NCBI RefSeq assembly: GCF_035271045.1 | Contig: NZ_DATESC010000002.1 | Span: forward strand, 175,898 to 239,897 | Direction: 5' to 3' | DNA length: 64,000 bases | From: Marinospirillum sp035271045 | GTDB lineage: Bacteria; Pseudomonadota; Gammaproteobacteria; Pseudomonadales; Halomonadaceae | Part shown: one piece after another, positions 35,139 to 43,763 of the stretch | Layout: every line of letters starts with the position of its first letter | Position numbering within the stretch: position 1 is the first letter of the stretch | Notes under the pieces: generated by a model | The model's database searches: none | The model's input: the letters and a program-made list of their open reading frames with translations, nothing else | Told to the model about the DNA's origin: nothing | Program-made: the position numbers and the translations under genes

Positions 35139-35576
35139 ATGACAAAAGAGACGGATGCAAGCATGATTGACCATGATGATTTAGAAGATACTCCCGGCCC
35201 AGAAGGGCAGTTAAGTTTAAAGTTAGTGGCGACACCTAAAGACACCAACCTACACGGTGATATTTCGGCAGGTTGGGTCGTCTCACAAATGGAGCAGGCA
35301 GCAGAGTTAGCCGCCGCACGCTTAGCCAAAGGGCGCACCGCTACGGTTGCATTAACGAGCATGGACTTTCTTTGCCCTGTTCGCTTAGGCAGTTTGGTGC
35401 AAGTGCATTCGCAGCTATTAGAAACCGGCACTAGCTCGATGAAGATTAATATTGAAGTGTGGATTTTACCACCCAACGAAAAAGACCCCAATAGCCTATA
35501 TAAGGTGACTGAGGCCACTTTTGTTATGGTTGCGTTGGATGATAAAGGGCGTATTCGTACTTTACCAAGCAACTAA
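35139..35576 (+). CDS. YciA-type acyl-CoA thioesterase
   Basis: A 145-residue hotdog-fold thioesterase. HGDISAGWVVSQMEQAAELAAARLAKG (about residues 38-64) contains the conserved Asn/Asp position and helix. ATVALTSMDFLCPVRLGSLVQVH and SSMKINIEVWI follow. YciA enzymes hydrolyse a range of acyl-CoAs. An alternative start at ATG 35163 would shorten the N-terminus by 8 residues. Confidence 0.85.
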   Translation: MTKETDASMIDHDDLEDTPGPEGQLSLKLVATPKDTNLHGDISAGWVVSQMEQAAELAAARLAKGRTATVALTSMDFLCPVRLGSLVQVHSQLLETGTSSMKINIEVWILPPNEKDPNSLYKVTEATFVMVALDDKGRIRTLPSN

Positions 35577-35607
35577 ATATTTTTTTATTGAATACTTTTT
35601 TAATTGT

Positions 35608-37065
35608 TTAGACACTCATGCAAAGGTATTTCATTTCTAAGTATTCATCAATGCCGTGGCGTGAACCTTCACGCCCTAGCCCTGATGATTTAATGCCGCC
35701 AAAAGGTGCTACTTCGGTAGAAATTAGCCCCGTGTTAATGCCTATCATGCCATATTCAAGCGTTTCGGCTACTTTCCAAACACGCGATAAATCCCGTGCA
35801 TAAAAATAAGCTGCCAGGCCATATTCCGTTGCATTTGCCAGCTCTATGACTTCATTTTCATCAGTAAAACTAAACAGTGGTGCTAGCGGCCCAAAAGTTT
35901 CTTCCTTGGCAACTAGCATCGCTTGCGTTGCACCAGAAATGATTGTGGGTTCAAAAAAGCTTGCGCCTAAAGCGTGGCGTTTGCCGCCTAGTAATAGTTT
36001 GCCGCCTTTTGCTAACGCATCTTGTAAATGCCGTTCAACTTTTTCAACCGCAGCTTGGTCAATTAAAGGGCCAATTTCTGTGCCTGCTTCTAAGCCAGAA
36101 CCTACTTTTAACTTGGCAACAGCGGCCGTAAATTTTTCTGCAAAAGCAGCATAAACGCCTGCTTGAACATAAATACGATTAGCACAAACACACGTTTGTC
36201 CAGCATTACGGTATTTAGAAATAATCGCGCCTTCAACTGCTGCGTCTAGGTCGGCATCATCAAAAACAATAAAGGGCGCGTTGCCACCCAGTTCTAGCGA
36301 TAATTTTTTAAGCGTGGGCGCACAGGCTTGCATCAAGTGAATCCCGATTGCTGTTGAGCCAGTAAAGGATAGTTTACGCACAATTGGGCTGGCGGTTAGT
36401 ACTTCGCCCACGCTGCGTGCATCATTTACGTCGGCTGTCACTATATTGAATACGCCTGCTGGAACACCTGCTTGTTCGGCCAGTTGCGCTAAAGCTAATG
36501 CTGATAACGGCGTTTGTGGTGCAGGCTTTAGTATCAGCGTACAACCTGCAGCCAGTGCTGGTGCGGCTTTTCTGGTAATCATTGCTGCTGGAAAATTCCA
36601 CGGTGTAATAGCGGCAACCACCCCTACCGGCTGCTTTAATACTAAAATGCGTTTATCGGGTTGATGACCTTGTAGCACTTCACCATCAATACGCTTGGCT
36701 TCTTCAGCAAACCATTCAACAAAGGAGGCAGCATAAGCTATTTCACCCTTGGCTTCGGCTAAAGGTTTACCTTGCTCTTGGGTCATAATGAAGGCGAGTT
36801 CGTTTTGATGCTGCATGATTAAATCAAACCAGCGTCGCAAAATTTGGCTACGGTCTTTAGCTGTACGCTGCCTCCAAGCCGGCAAGGCAGCGTTGGCCGC
36901 TGCAATGGCTTGCTCGGCATCAACACCGTTCATTGAAGGCACTTTGGCAAGTAGTTCACCATTGGCAGGGTTAAATAAGTCATAATGCTTATTGCTTTGA
37001 GCAGCAACCCATTGACCTTTAATAAAGGCTTTGTTGTTGATAAATTGTGTGATTTTAGTGGGCAT
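35608..37065 (-). CDS. gabD: Succinate-semialdehyde dehydrogenase
   Basis: A 485-residue aldehyde dehydrogenase. It oxidises succinate semialdehyde to succinate with NAD(P), the last step of GABA use. Motifs include ITPWNFPAAMITRKAAPALAAGC near residue 153, LSFTGSTAIG near 230, the catalytic Glu in LELGGNAPFIVFDDADLD near 255 and the catalytic Cys in NAGQTCVCANRIY near 287. The C-terminal NTGLISTEVAPFGGIKSSGLGREG is typical of GabD. No gabT or transporter is next to it, and closely related glutarate semialdehyde activity cannot be excluded. Confidence 0.9.
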   Translation of the reverse strand: MPTKITQFINNKAFIKGQWVAAQSNKHYDLFNPANGELLAKVPSMNGVDAEQAIAAANAALPAWRQRTAKDRSQILRRWFDLIMQHQNELAFIMTQEQGKPLAEAKGEIAYAASFVEWFAEEAKRIDGEVLQGHQPDKRILVLKQPVGVVAAITPWNFPAAMITRKAAPALAAGCTLILKPAPQTPLSALALAQLAEQAGVPAGVFNIVTADVNDARSVGEVLTASPIVRKLSFTGSTAIGIHLMQACAPTLKKLSLELGGNAPFIVFDDADLDAAVEGAIISKYRNAGQTCVCANRIYVQAGVYAAFAEKFTAAVAKLKVGSGLEAGTEIGPLIDQAAVEKVERHLQDALAKGGKLLLGGKRHALGASFFEPTIISGATQAMLVAKEETFGPLAPLFSFTDENEVIELANATEYGLAAYFYARDLSRVWKVAETLEYGMIGINTGLISTEVAPFGGIKSSGLGREGSRHGIDEYLEMKYLCMSV

Positions 37066-37100
37066 AAAAAATACTCTTAAAGTGTTTTGTCTAGTGTCAA

Positions 37101-37565
37101 TTAGCTGCGGTTACTAAGCTCTATATTTTTCTGATGCAAACGCTCAATTAATTTTAGGATAATTTGATCTTTAATTTTTTCACGCGCTGAAGGGGCGAGT
37201 GTTTTAAGTGCTGAACGGCTACAGCGAAATAGAAGGGTTTGCTTTAAAGCTACTACATTGGCTGTTCTGGGACTGTCGGTTATAAATGCTGCCTCACCAA
37301 TGGTTTCGCCAGGTGGCACTTTGGCGATGGCAATTTCTTTGCCTGCTTCGTTGGTAACGCGTACTTCTAGTTCACCGCTTAATGGTATGTACAAAGTAGG
37401 ATCTACACTTCCTTCTTTAATGATGTATTCTCCTACTTCTGCAAGGACGATCATACCTTTCCCTTCAACTAGCAGGGTTACATCTGTATTATTAAAGTCC
37501 TTGAAAAATTCAAGGCGTTGTAGAAGCTGAATAATTTTATGTCGAAGTGTATTAATCTGTTTCAT
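37101..37565 (-). CDS. Cyclic-nucleotide-binding domain protein without output domain
   Basis: A 154-residue protein consisting of one cNMP-binding beta-roll. The phosphate-binding cassette reads PPGETIGEAAFITDSPRTANVVAL (about residues 88-111), close to the CRP/PKA pattern including the Arg. No helix-turn-helix or kinase follows. It starts 35 bases upstream of gabD on the same strand with no terminator between, so coexpression is possible. Such single-domain proteins are often adaptors, and the partner is unknown. Confidence 0.8.
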   Translation of the reverse strand: MKQINTLRHKIIQLLQRLEFFKDFNNTDVTLLVEGKGMIVLAEVGEYIIKEGSVDPTLYIPLSGELEVRVTNEAGKEIAIAKVPPGETIGEAAFITDSPRTANVVALKQTLLFRCSRSALKTLAPSAREKIKDQIILKLIERLHQKNIELSNRS

Positions 37566-37805
37566 CAGAAATTTTCCATTGAATACGGCGAAATTGGCTT
37601 TAGAATAACAGAGGTTGTAAAGTAAAAAGTGTGATCCATGTTGAGAACTAACAATAATTAGCTATACGACTAATAAGCATTTAATTATTTTTTCTATTTT
37701 TGTTGACCGTAAGTACAGCTACTAAGCTTGATTTATAGTAGTTTACAAGGCTGACTATTAAGTAATTACTCGAATTTTATAACTAAAACTTTAGAGGTGA
37801 AGCAC

Positions 37806-38009
37806 TTGAAGCCAAATGGCTTGCCAGACTATTACCGGCAAAAAATAAGTTTACATGACGAGCTTGAAAGGCAGTTTCGTGAAGAGCTATTAAAGCTTGA
37901 TAAAAAGAAACCTGTTATTGATCCAGATATCGTCTTACGAGAAGAGATAGAGGTTTTGTTAAAAAACTATGATATTTCTCCCGCTCGGATGTTAGAAATT
38001 CTTTCTTGA
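37806..38009 (+). CDS. Small hypothetical protein upstream of grpE
   Basis: A 67-residue charged, helical protein (MKPNGLPDYYRQKISLHDELERQ..., ending ISPARMLEILS). I start at TTG 37806 because GAGGTG lies 6 bases before it; a GTG at 37797 is also in frame but would bury that ribosome site. No family recognised. Its stop codon sits within the -35 box of the heat-shock promoter of grpE, so this gene is outside the heat-shock transcript. The 240 bases before it hold no other gene; they are AT-rich and must include its promoter and that of the divergent cNMP-binding gene. Confidence 0.55.
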   Translation: MKPNGLPDYYRQKISLHDELERQFREELLKLDKKKPVIDPDIVLREEIEVLLKNYDISPARMLEILS

Positions 38010-38033
38010 AATTTTGTTAGCCTGCCCCCATTT
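38005..38033 (+). promoter_or_regulatory. Sigma-32 heat-shock promoter of grpE-dnaK-dnaJ
   Basis: CTTGAAA (38005-38011), a 14-base spacer and CCCCATTT (38026-38033) match the RpoH consensus almost perfectly. Transcription should start near 38040, about 65 bases before grpE. Confidence 0.9.
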
Positions 38034-38104
38034 ATCTGTAACCTAATCAGTTCAGCATGAATTAACGCAAGGGTGCTTAACGCATCCGGTTTACGGAGTT
38101 AGAT

Positions 38105-38695
38105 ATGAGCAAGCAAGAAGAAATTCAAGAGCAAATTGAAGGCGAGTTGCAAGATTTAATTAATGCCGATGTTGAGCAGCCTAATAATCTAAGTCCAGAA
38201 GAGACCGTTGTTAGCTTATCTGCTCAAATCGAAGTTTTGCAGCAAGAAATCGCTTCTGCTCGCGATCAAATGTTACGTGCTTCTGCTGATGCACAAAATA
38301 CAAGGCGTCGTGCAGAAGCCGACGTAGAAAAAGCACACAAGTTTGCACTCGAAAAATTTGCGCGTGAATTGCTCCCTGTTGTTGATAGTTTAGACAAAGC
38401 CACTGAAGCTTTATCGGGTGTTGCAGACGCTCAAAAAGAAGGTGTAGAAATGACCTTACGGCTATTTTTAGCTACTTTGGGTAAGTTTCAAATTAAACAA
38501 CTTGATCCGCTTGGGCAAATTTTTGATCCTCAATACCATGAAGCCATGAGTATGGTACCTAACCCTTCTTTGCCAGCCAATGCAGTGATGGATGTGTTGC
38601 AAAAAGGCTATTCTTTAAATGAACGCTTGCTGCGTCCTGCGATGGTGGTTGTGGCTACGGGCGGTGAACCAAAAAAAGTTAATGAGACGGCTTGA
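38105..38695 (+). CDS. grpE: Nucleotide exchange factor GrpE
   Basis: A 196-residue homodimeric exchange factor that releases ADP from DnaK. A long N-terminal coiled coil (about residues 40-100) is followed by the GrpE head with EKFARELLPVVDSLDKATEAL and the C-terminal VLQKGYSLNERLLRPAMVVVATG. It is the first gene of the heat-shock operon. TTACGGAGTTAGAT before the ATG is a good ribosome site. Confidence 0.97.
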   Translation: MSKQEEIQEQIEGELQDLINADVEQPNNLSPEETVVSLSAQIEVLQQEIASARDQMLRASADAQNTRRRAEADVEKAHKFALEKFARELLPVVDSLDKATEALSGVADAQKEGVEMTLRLFLATLGKFQIKQLDPLGQIFDPQYHEAMSMVPNPSLPANAVMDVLQKGYSLNERLLRPAMVVVATGGEPKKVNETA

Positions 38696-38759
38696 AATAA
38701 CGCCAATTAGCACACATTAACTAGACAAGCGAATTGAACCTACTTTTGGAGAAATAAAT

Positions 38760-40697
38760 ATGGGTCGCATTATAGGCATTGATTTAGGTACTACTAACTC
38801 ATGCATTGCTGTATTAGACGGTGACAAGCCTAAAGTGATTGAAAATGCAGAAGGTGGACGCACAACGCCTTCAATTATTGCTTACACAGAAGATGGCGAG
38901 ATTTTAGTCGGTCAAAGCGCTAAGCGCCAAGCAGTGACTAATCCACACAACACCCTTTACGCAATTAAGCGTTTAATCGGTCGTCGTTTTGATGAAGAAG
39001 TGGTTCAAAAAGACATCAAAATGGTGCCTTACAAAATTGTTAAAGCCGATAACAACGATGCTTGGGTTGAAGTAAACGGCAAAAAAATGGCGCCGCCACA
39101 GATTTCTGCTGAAGTATTAAAGAAAATGAAAGCAACGGCAGAAGACTACTTAGGTGAAGAAGTTACCGAAGCGGTTATTACAGTGCCTGCTTACTTTAAC
39201 GACAGCCAGCGTCAAGCCACTAAAGATGCCGGTCGCATTGCTGGTTTAGAAGTTAAACGTATTATTAACGAACCAACCGCAGCAGCACTTGCTTATGGTA
39301 TGGATAAGTCACGCGGTGATAAAACCATCGCTGTATTTGACTTGGGTGGCGGTACTTTTGATATTTCTATTATTGAAATTGCTGACGTTGATGGCGAAAC
39401 CCAGTTTGAAGTTTTAGCAACCAACGGCGACACTTTCTTAGGTGGTGAAGATTTTGATATTCGTCTAATCAACTACTTAGCCGAAGAATTCAAAAAAGAA
39501 AATGCGATGGATTTAAAGGGTGATCCTTTAGCCATGCAGCGTTTAAAAGAAGCCGCTGAAAAAGCTAAAATTGAGCTTTCTTCTGCACAGCAAACCGATG
39601 TAAACCTACCTTATATTACCGCTGATGCCAGTGGCCCTAAACACCTTAATATAAAAGTGACGCGTGCTAAATTAGAGTCTTTGGTTGAAGATTTAGTAGA
39701 GCGTTCACTAGCACCTTGCCGCATTGCACTCAAAGATGCCGGTTTAGACGTTAGCAAAATTGATGACATTATCTTGGTCGGTGGCCAAATTCGTATGCCA
39801 TTGGTGCAAGCTAAAGTTGCTGAGTTTTTTGGTAAAGAAGCCCGTAAAGACGTTAACCCAGATGAAGCGGTCGCTGTTGGTGCTGCCATTCAAGGTGCGG
39901 TACTTTCTGGTGATGTAAAAGACGTTCTACTGCTTGACGTAACACCGCTGACGCTAGGTATTGAAACGATGGGCGGCGTGATGACTTCTTTGATCGAGAA
40001 GAACACCACGATTCCTACTAAAAAATCACAGGTTTTCTCTACCGCTGAAGATAATCAAAGCGCAGTAACCATTCATGTGTTGCAAGGTGAACGTAAGCAA
40101 GCAACACAGAATAAATCATTAGGCCGCTTTGACTTGGCAGACATCCCACCTTCACAGCGTGGCTTGCCACAAATTGAAGTAACTTTTGACTTAGATGCCA
40201 ACGGTATTTTGAACGTATCAGCTAAAGATAAGGCAACGGGCAAAGAGCAGTCGGTGGTTATTAAAGCGTCTTCTGGTTTGTCAGATGAAGAAGTCGAACA
40301 AATGGTTCGTGATGCTGAAACTCATGCGGCTGAAGATAAGAAATTTGAAGAAATGGTTCAAGTACGCAATCAAGCGGACGGCATGATTCATGCGACGCGT
40401 AAAATGCTAACCGATGCTGCTGACAAAGTAGATGCAGCGGATAAAGACGCTATTGAAATAGCGGTTACTGAGCTAGAAGCAGCAATGAAAGGCGATGACA
40501 AAGAAGCCATTGATGCTAAAATTCAGGCATTAACCGAAGCTTCTGGTAACTTAGTTCAAAAAATGCAAGCTGAAGATGCTGCAACAACAGAAGGTGCTGA
40601 GGCGAATGCTGCTAATAAAAGCCCTGATGATGCAGTGGATGCAGAGTTTGAAGAAGTGAAAGAAGCCAAAGATACTAAAGAAGACGATAAAAAATAA
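38760..40697 (+). CDS. dnaK: Molecular chaperone DnaK (Hsp70)
   Basis: A 645-residue Hsp70 ATPase. The ATPase domain begins GRIIGIDLGTTNSCIAVLDG and includes AVFDLGGGTFDISIIEI near residue 193. The linker DVLLLDVTPLTLGIETMGG lies near 390. The substrate domain and an acidic C-terminal tail ending EEVKEAKDTKEDDKK follow. One signature deviates: the usual VGGQTRMP reads VGGQIRMP, with Ile344 for Thr. TTTTGGAGAAATAAAT precedes the ATG. Confidence 0.98.
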   Translation: MGRIIGIDLGTTNSCIAVLDGDKPKVIENAEGGRTTPSIIAYTEDGEILVGQSAKRQAVTNPHNTLYAIKRLIGRRFDEEVVQKDIKMVPYKIVKADNNDAWVEVNGKKMAPPQISAEVLKKMKATAEDYLGEEVTEAVITVPAYFNDSQRQATKDAGRIAGLEVKRIINEPTAAALAYGMDKSRGDKTIAVFDLGGGTFDISIIEIADVDGETQFEVLATNGDTFLGGEDFDIRLINYLAEEFKKENAMDLKGDPLAMQRLKEAAEKAKIELSSAQQTDVNLPYITADASGPKHLNIKVTRAKLESLVEDLVERSLAPCRIALKDAGLDVSKIDDIILVGGQIRMPLVQAKVAEFFGKEARKDVNPDEAVAVGAAIQGAVLSGDVKDVLLLDVTPLTLGIETMGGVMTSLIEKNTTIPTKKSQVFSTAEDNQSAVTIHVLQGERKQATQNKSLGRFDLADIPPSQRGLPQIEVTFDLDANGILNVSAKDKATGKEQSVVIKASSGLSDEEVEQMVRDAETHAAEDKKFEEMVQVRNQADGMIHATRKMLTDAADKVDAADKDAIEIAVTELEAAMKGDDKEAIDAKIQALTEASGNLVQKMQAEDAATTEGAEANAANKSPDDAVDAEFEEVKEAKDTKEDDKK

Positions 40698-40727
40698 GTT
40701 TTCTGGTAACTGAAGCAGTAAACATAA

Positions 40728-40761
40728 CAGACAACGCGGGAGCCTTTCCCGCGTTGTCTTT
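40728..40761 (+). terminator. Hairpin between dnaK and dnaJ, probable attenuating terminator
   Basis: ACAACGCGGGA (40731-40741) pairs perfectly with TCCCGCGTTGT (40747-40757); GA/TC extends it outward. The loop is five bases, and CTTTAT follows. The very GC-rich stem with a weak U tract looks like a partial terminator that would lower dnaJ relative to dnaK, or an RNA processing or stabilising stem. It lies 36 bases before the dnaJ start. Confidence 0.7.
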
Positions 40762-40793
40762 ATACGATGGTTGAAACAGGCGGTGATAAAACC

Positions 40794-41927
40794 ATGGCAA
40801 AACGTGATTATTACGAAGTCCTAGGTGTAGAGCGCGAGGCTGACGAAAAAGAAATTAAAAAAGCCTACCGTCGTCTGGCCATGAAATACCATCCAGATCG
40901 CAACTCGGATGACCCAGCAGCCGAAGATAAGTTTAAAGAAGCCACTGAAGCTTATGAAGTTTTATCCGACGAACAAAAACGGGCTGCTTACGACCATCAT
41001 GGTCATGCCGGTGTTGATCAACAAATGGGTGGCGGCGGTTTTGGTGGCGCGAGTCCTTTTGGCGATATGTTTGGCAATATGGGCGATGTATTTGGCGATA
41101 TTTTTTCTGGCAATTCAGGTCGTGGCGGTCGCAGTGGCGCACAGCGAGGTTCAGACCTGCGCTATCAGCTTGACTTAGATTTAGAAGAAGCAGTGAAGGG
41201 AACCAGTGTAAAAATTAAAGTACCAACGTTGACTGAGTGTGACCCTTGTAACGGTACAGGTTCAGCCGATGGGCAGGTTAAAACTTGCCCTACGTGTGGT
41301 GGTGCAGGTCAGGTAAGAATGCAGCAAGGCTTTATCGCCTTTCAGCAAACGTGTCCGACTTGCCGTGGTTCGGGTCAGTCTATCAGTAACCCTTGTAAGA
41401 AGTGTCATGGCGAAGGCCGTGTGCAAAACACCAAAACTTTGGAAGTGAAAATTCCTGCAGGTGTTGATACTGATGACCGTATTCGTCTTTCTGGTGAAGG
41501 TGAAGCGGGTCGTAAAGGTGGTCCAACAGGCGATCTTTATGTGCAAATTAACGTGCGCCCTCACCCCATTTTTGAGCGCGATGGTGCTGACTTACATTGT
41601 GAAGTACCGGTTAGTTTTGTTGACGCAACCTTGGGTGGTGAGCTTGAAGTTCCTACCTTAGAAGGCCGTGTTAAGCTTAAAATTCCTGCCGAAACACAAA
41701 CCGGCAAGTTGTTTCGCTTGCGTGGCAAAGGCGTTAAACAAGTACGTGGTGGCGCACAGGGCGATTTATTGTGCCGTGTAGTGCTAGAAACACCCGTAAA
41801 CCTAAGTGATGCCCAAAAAGATATTTTACGTCAGTTCCATGAAGATACCCAAGCTGAAAAACATTCACCCAAAAGAAATAATTTTTTTGATGGCGTGAAG
41901 AACTTCTTTGAAAACTTAAAGCTGTAA
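40794..41927 (+). CDS. dnaJ: Co-chaperone DnaJ (Hsp40)
   Basis: A 377-residue class I J-protein that stimulates DnaK ATPase. The J domain (AKRDYYEVLGV, HPD in KYHPDRN) is followed by a Gly/Phe-rich region (about residues 73-110). Four CxxCxGxG-type zinc repeats come next (CDPCNGTG, CPTCGGAG, CPTCRGSG, CKKCHGEG), then the C-terminal substrate domain. I start at ATG 40794 because MAKRDYY is the normal DnaJ N-terminus; the frame is open 9 codons further upstream. Confidence 0.97.
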   Translation: MAKRDYYEVLGVEREADEKEIKKAYRRLAMKYHPDRNSDDPAAEDKFKEATEAYEVLSDEQKRAAYDHHGHAGVDQQMGGGGFGGASPFGDMFGNMGDVFGDIFSGNSGRGGRSGAQRGSDLRYQLDLDLEEAVKGTSVKIKVPTLTECDPCNGTGSADGQVKTCPTCGGAGQVRMQQGFIAFQQTCPTCRGSGQSISNPCKKCHGEGRVQNTKTLEVKIPAGVDTDDRIRLSGEGEAGRKGGPTGDLYVQINVRPHPIFERDGADLHCEVPVSFVDATLGGELEVPTLEGRVKLKIPAETQTGKLFRLRGKGVKQVRGGAQGDLLCRVVLETPVNLSDAQKDILRQFHEDTQAEKHSPKRNNFFDGVKNFFENLKL

Positions 41928-41970
41928 CTGTTTTTTAGAACGTTTTTTTAGAACGGTTTTCTTTGCCAAT

Positions 41971-42010
41971 AAAACCCCCGCAGTTTATTAATAAGCTGCG
42001 GGGTTTTTTA
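41971..42010. terminator. Intrinsic terminator after dnaJ
   Basis: CCCCGCAG (41976-41983) pairs with CTGCGGGG (41996-42003) and is followed by TTTTTTA on the plus strand. On the minus strand the same stem is followed only by GTTTTATTGG, so it can also help end the converging thiolase transcript. Confidence 0.9.
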
Positions 42011-42032
42011 ATGCTTATTGATTATGTAAAAA

Positions 42033-43208
42033 TTAACGCTCAATCGCTAAAGCAACACCCTGACCACCACCAATACAAAGCGTGGCTAGGCCTTTTTTAG
42101 CATCTTGCTTAACCATTTCGTGTACTAAAGAAACCAATATACGGCAACCGGAAGCACCAATTGGGTGACCTAAAGCAATGGCACCACCATTAACGTTTAC
42201 CTTGTTAGTATCCCAACCTAGCTCACGGTTAACGCATAAAGCTTGTGCAGCAAAAGCTTCGTTAGCTTCGATTAAGTCTAGGTCACTAATGTCCCAGCCT
42301 GCTTTTTCTAGGCATAAACGTGTAGAAGGAATTGGACCAGTACCCATGATTTTTGGATCAACACCCGCAGAAGCGTAAGCCTTAATGCGTGCTAATACTT
42401 TTAAGCCTAATTCTTCAGCTTTTTTGGCCGAGCAAAGAATCACTGCTGCTGCGCCGTCGTTAATTGAAGAAGCATTACCCGCCGTTACTGTGCCATCTTT
42501 TTTAAATGCAGGGCGCATAGTACCAAGCTTTTCAGCAGTAACATTGCGTGGGCCTTCGTCGGTATCAAAAACAACGGGGTCGCCTTTGCGCTGCGGAATA
42601 GAGACGGGGAAGATTTCATCTTTAAAACGGCCATCAGCAACCGCTTTAGACGCTTTAGTTTGCGATGCAGCAGCAAAAATGTCTTGGTCTTCACGGCTGA
42701 TGTTGAATTGATCAACGATATTTTCAGTGGTGATACCCATGTGATAATCATTAAACGCATCCCACAAACCATCTACAACCATAGTGTCTTGCGCTGTCCA
42801 AGGGCCCATACGTTGACCGTTGCGTGAGTTTGGCAGAATGTGTGGTGAGGCACTCATGTTTTCTTGGCCGCCAGCAATAATAATGTCTGCATCGCCACAA
42901 CGAATGGCTTGAGTCGCTAGGTGAAGCGCTTTAAGACCTGAACCACATACTTTATTAATAGTCATGGCTGAAATGGTTTCAGGTAAGCCAGCAGCAATGA
43001 CAGCTTGGCGCGCAGGGTTTTGACCACAGCCTGCGGTTAAAACTTGACCCAAAATAACTTCGTCAATTTGGTCTGCCTTAATGCCTGACTGCTCTAATAA
43101 TCCTTTAATAACGGTTGCGCCTAACTCGTGAGCCGGAACATTCGCAAGTGAACCACCAAAACCACCAATAGCAGTACGACCTGCCGCTACAATAACAACG
43201 TCTTGCAT
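42033..43208 (-). CDS. Acetyl-CoA C-acetyltransferase (thiolase)
   Basis: A 391-residue thiolase that condenses two acetyl-CoA molecules, or cleaves acetoacetyl-CoA. The nucleophilic Cys lies in INKVCGSGLKALHLA near residue 90. The NEAFAAQAL motif, GGAIALGHPIGASGCR (His near 347) and CIGGGQGVAL (Cys near 377) complete the active site. I start at ATG 43208 with TTAGGAG upstream; 13 more codons are open before it but look non-coding. Polyhydroxybutyrate or ketone-body metabolism are possible roles, but no partner genes (phaB, phaC) are beside it. Confidence 0.93.
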   Translation of the reverse strand: MQDVVIVAAGRTAIGGFGGSLANVPAHELGATVIKGLLEQSGIKADQIDEVILGQVLTAGCGQNPARQAVIAAGLPETISAMTINKVCGSGLKALHLATQAIRCGDADIIIAGGQENMSASPHILPNSRNGQRMGPWTAQDTMVVDGLWDAFNDYHMGITTENIVDQFNISREDQDIFAAASQTKASKAVADGRFKDEIFPVSIPQRKGDPVVFDTDEGPRNVTAEKLGTMRPAFKKDGTVTAGNASSINDGAAAVILCSAKKAEELGLKVLARIKAYASAGVDPKIMGTGPIPSTRLCLEKAGWDISDLDLIEANEAFAAQALCVNRELGWDTNKVNVNGGAIALGHPIGASGCRILVSLVHEMVKQDAKKGLATLCIGGGQGVALAIER

Positions 43209-43323
43209 TTTAATTCTCCTAATTAGCCTCAACGAGGCAAGATACAATCAATATTATTGATTACTAAAGTTAAAAATGTACCAGAAGCTAAGTGACTTGC
43301 CTATTGCTTATAAGTAGTAGCAT

Positions 43324-43348
43324 AAAAAAAGGCAGCCTAGGCTGCCTT
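43324..43348 (-). terminator. Intrinsic terminator of the pan operon
   Basis: On the minus strand AAGGCAGCC and GGCTGCCTT form a tight stem followed by TTTTTTTATG, 13 bases after the panD stop. Confidence 0.92.
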
Positions 43349-43360
43349 GATAGTTAGGTT

Positions 43361-43741
43361 TTAAGAAACCTGAACGGGTATTGCATCACTGGTATGGCTA
43401 ACTGCATTGCCATCGGTGATGTAAATTAAAGCAGGTTTATGTTTTAGGCGCTCTTCTTCTGAATAATTAGCATAAGCACAAATAATCACACGGTCACCTA
43501 CATCAGCCATATATGCTGCTGCGCCATTTACCGAGATAATGCCGCTGCCTTCTTCGCCACGAATAATGTAAGTGGTGAACCGCTTACCGTTATCAAGGTT
43601 ATAAATTTGAATTTGCTCGTATTCATGCATACCAGCCATGTCGAGTAGATTACCATCTATGGCGCAAGAACCCTCATATTCAAGCACTGCATGAGTGACT
43701 CTGGCTTGATGGAGTTTGGCTTTGAGTAGAATGGTTTGCAT
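43361..43741 (-). CDS. panD: Aspartate 1-decarboxylase proenzyme
   Basis: A 126-residue pyruvoyl enzyme making beta-alanine for pantothenate. The self-cleavage site Gly24-Ser25 lies in YEGSCAID, and Lys9 and Tyr-containing motifs (YEQIQIYNLDNGKRFTTYII) are in place. It is the last gene of the panB-panC-panD group. Confidence 0.97.
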   Translation of the reverse strand: MQTILLKAKLHQARVTHAVLEYEGSCAIDGNLLDMAGMHEYEQIQIYNLDNGKRFTTYIIRGEEGSGIISVNGAAAYMADVGDRVIICAYANYSEEERLKHKPALIYITDGNAVSHTSDAIPVQVS

Positions 43742-43763
43742 TGCTTAGTCTTACCTCGTTTAT

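Noticed and set aside
35075..35572. 165-codon frame antisense to the YciA-type thioesterase gene
   Set aside because: The plus-strand protein has clear hotdog-fold motifs; the antisense product has none.
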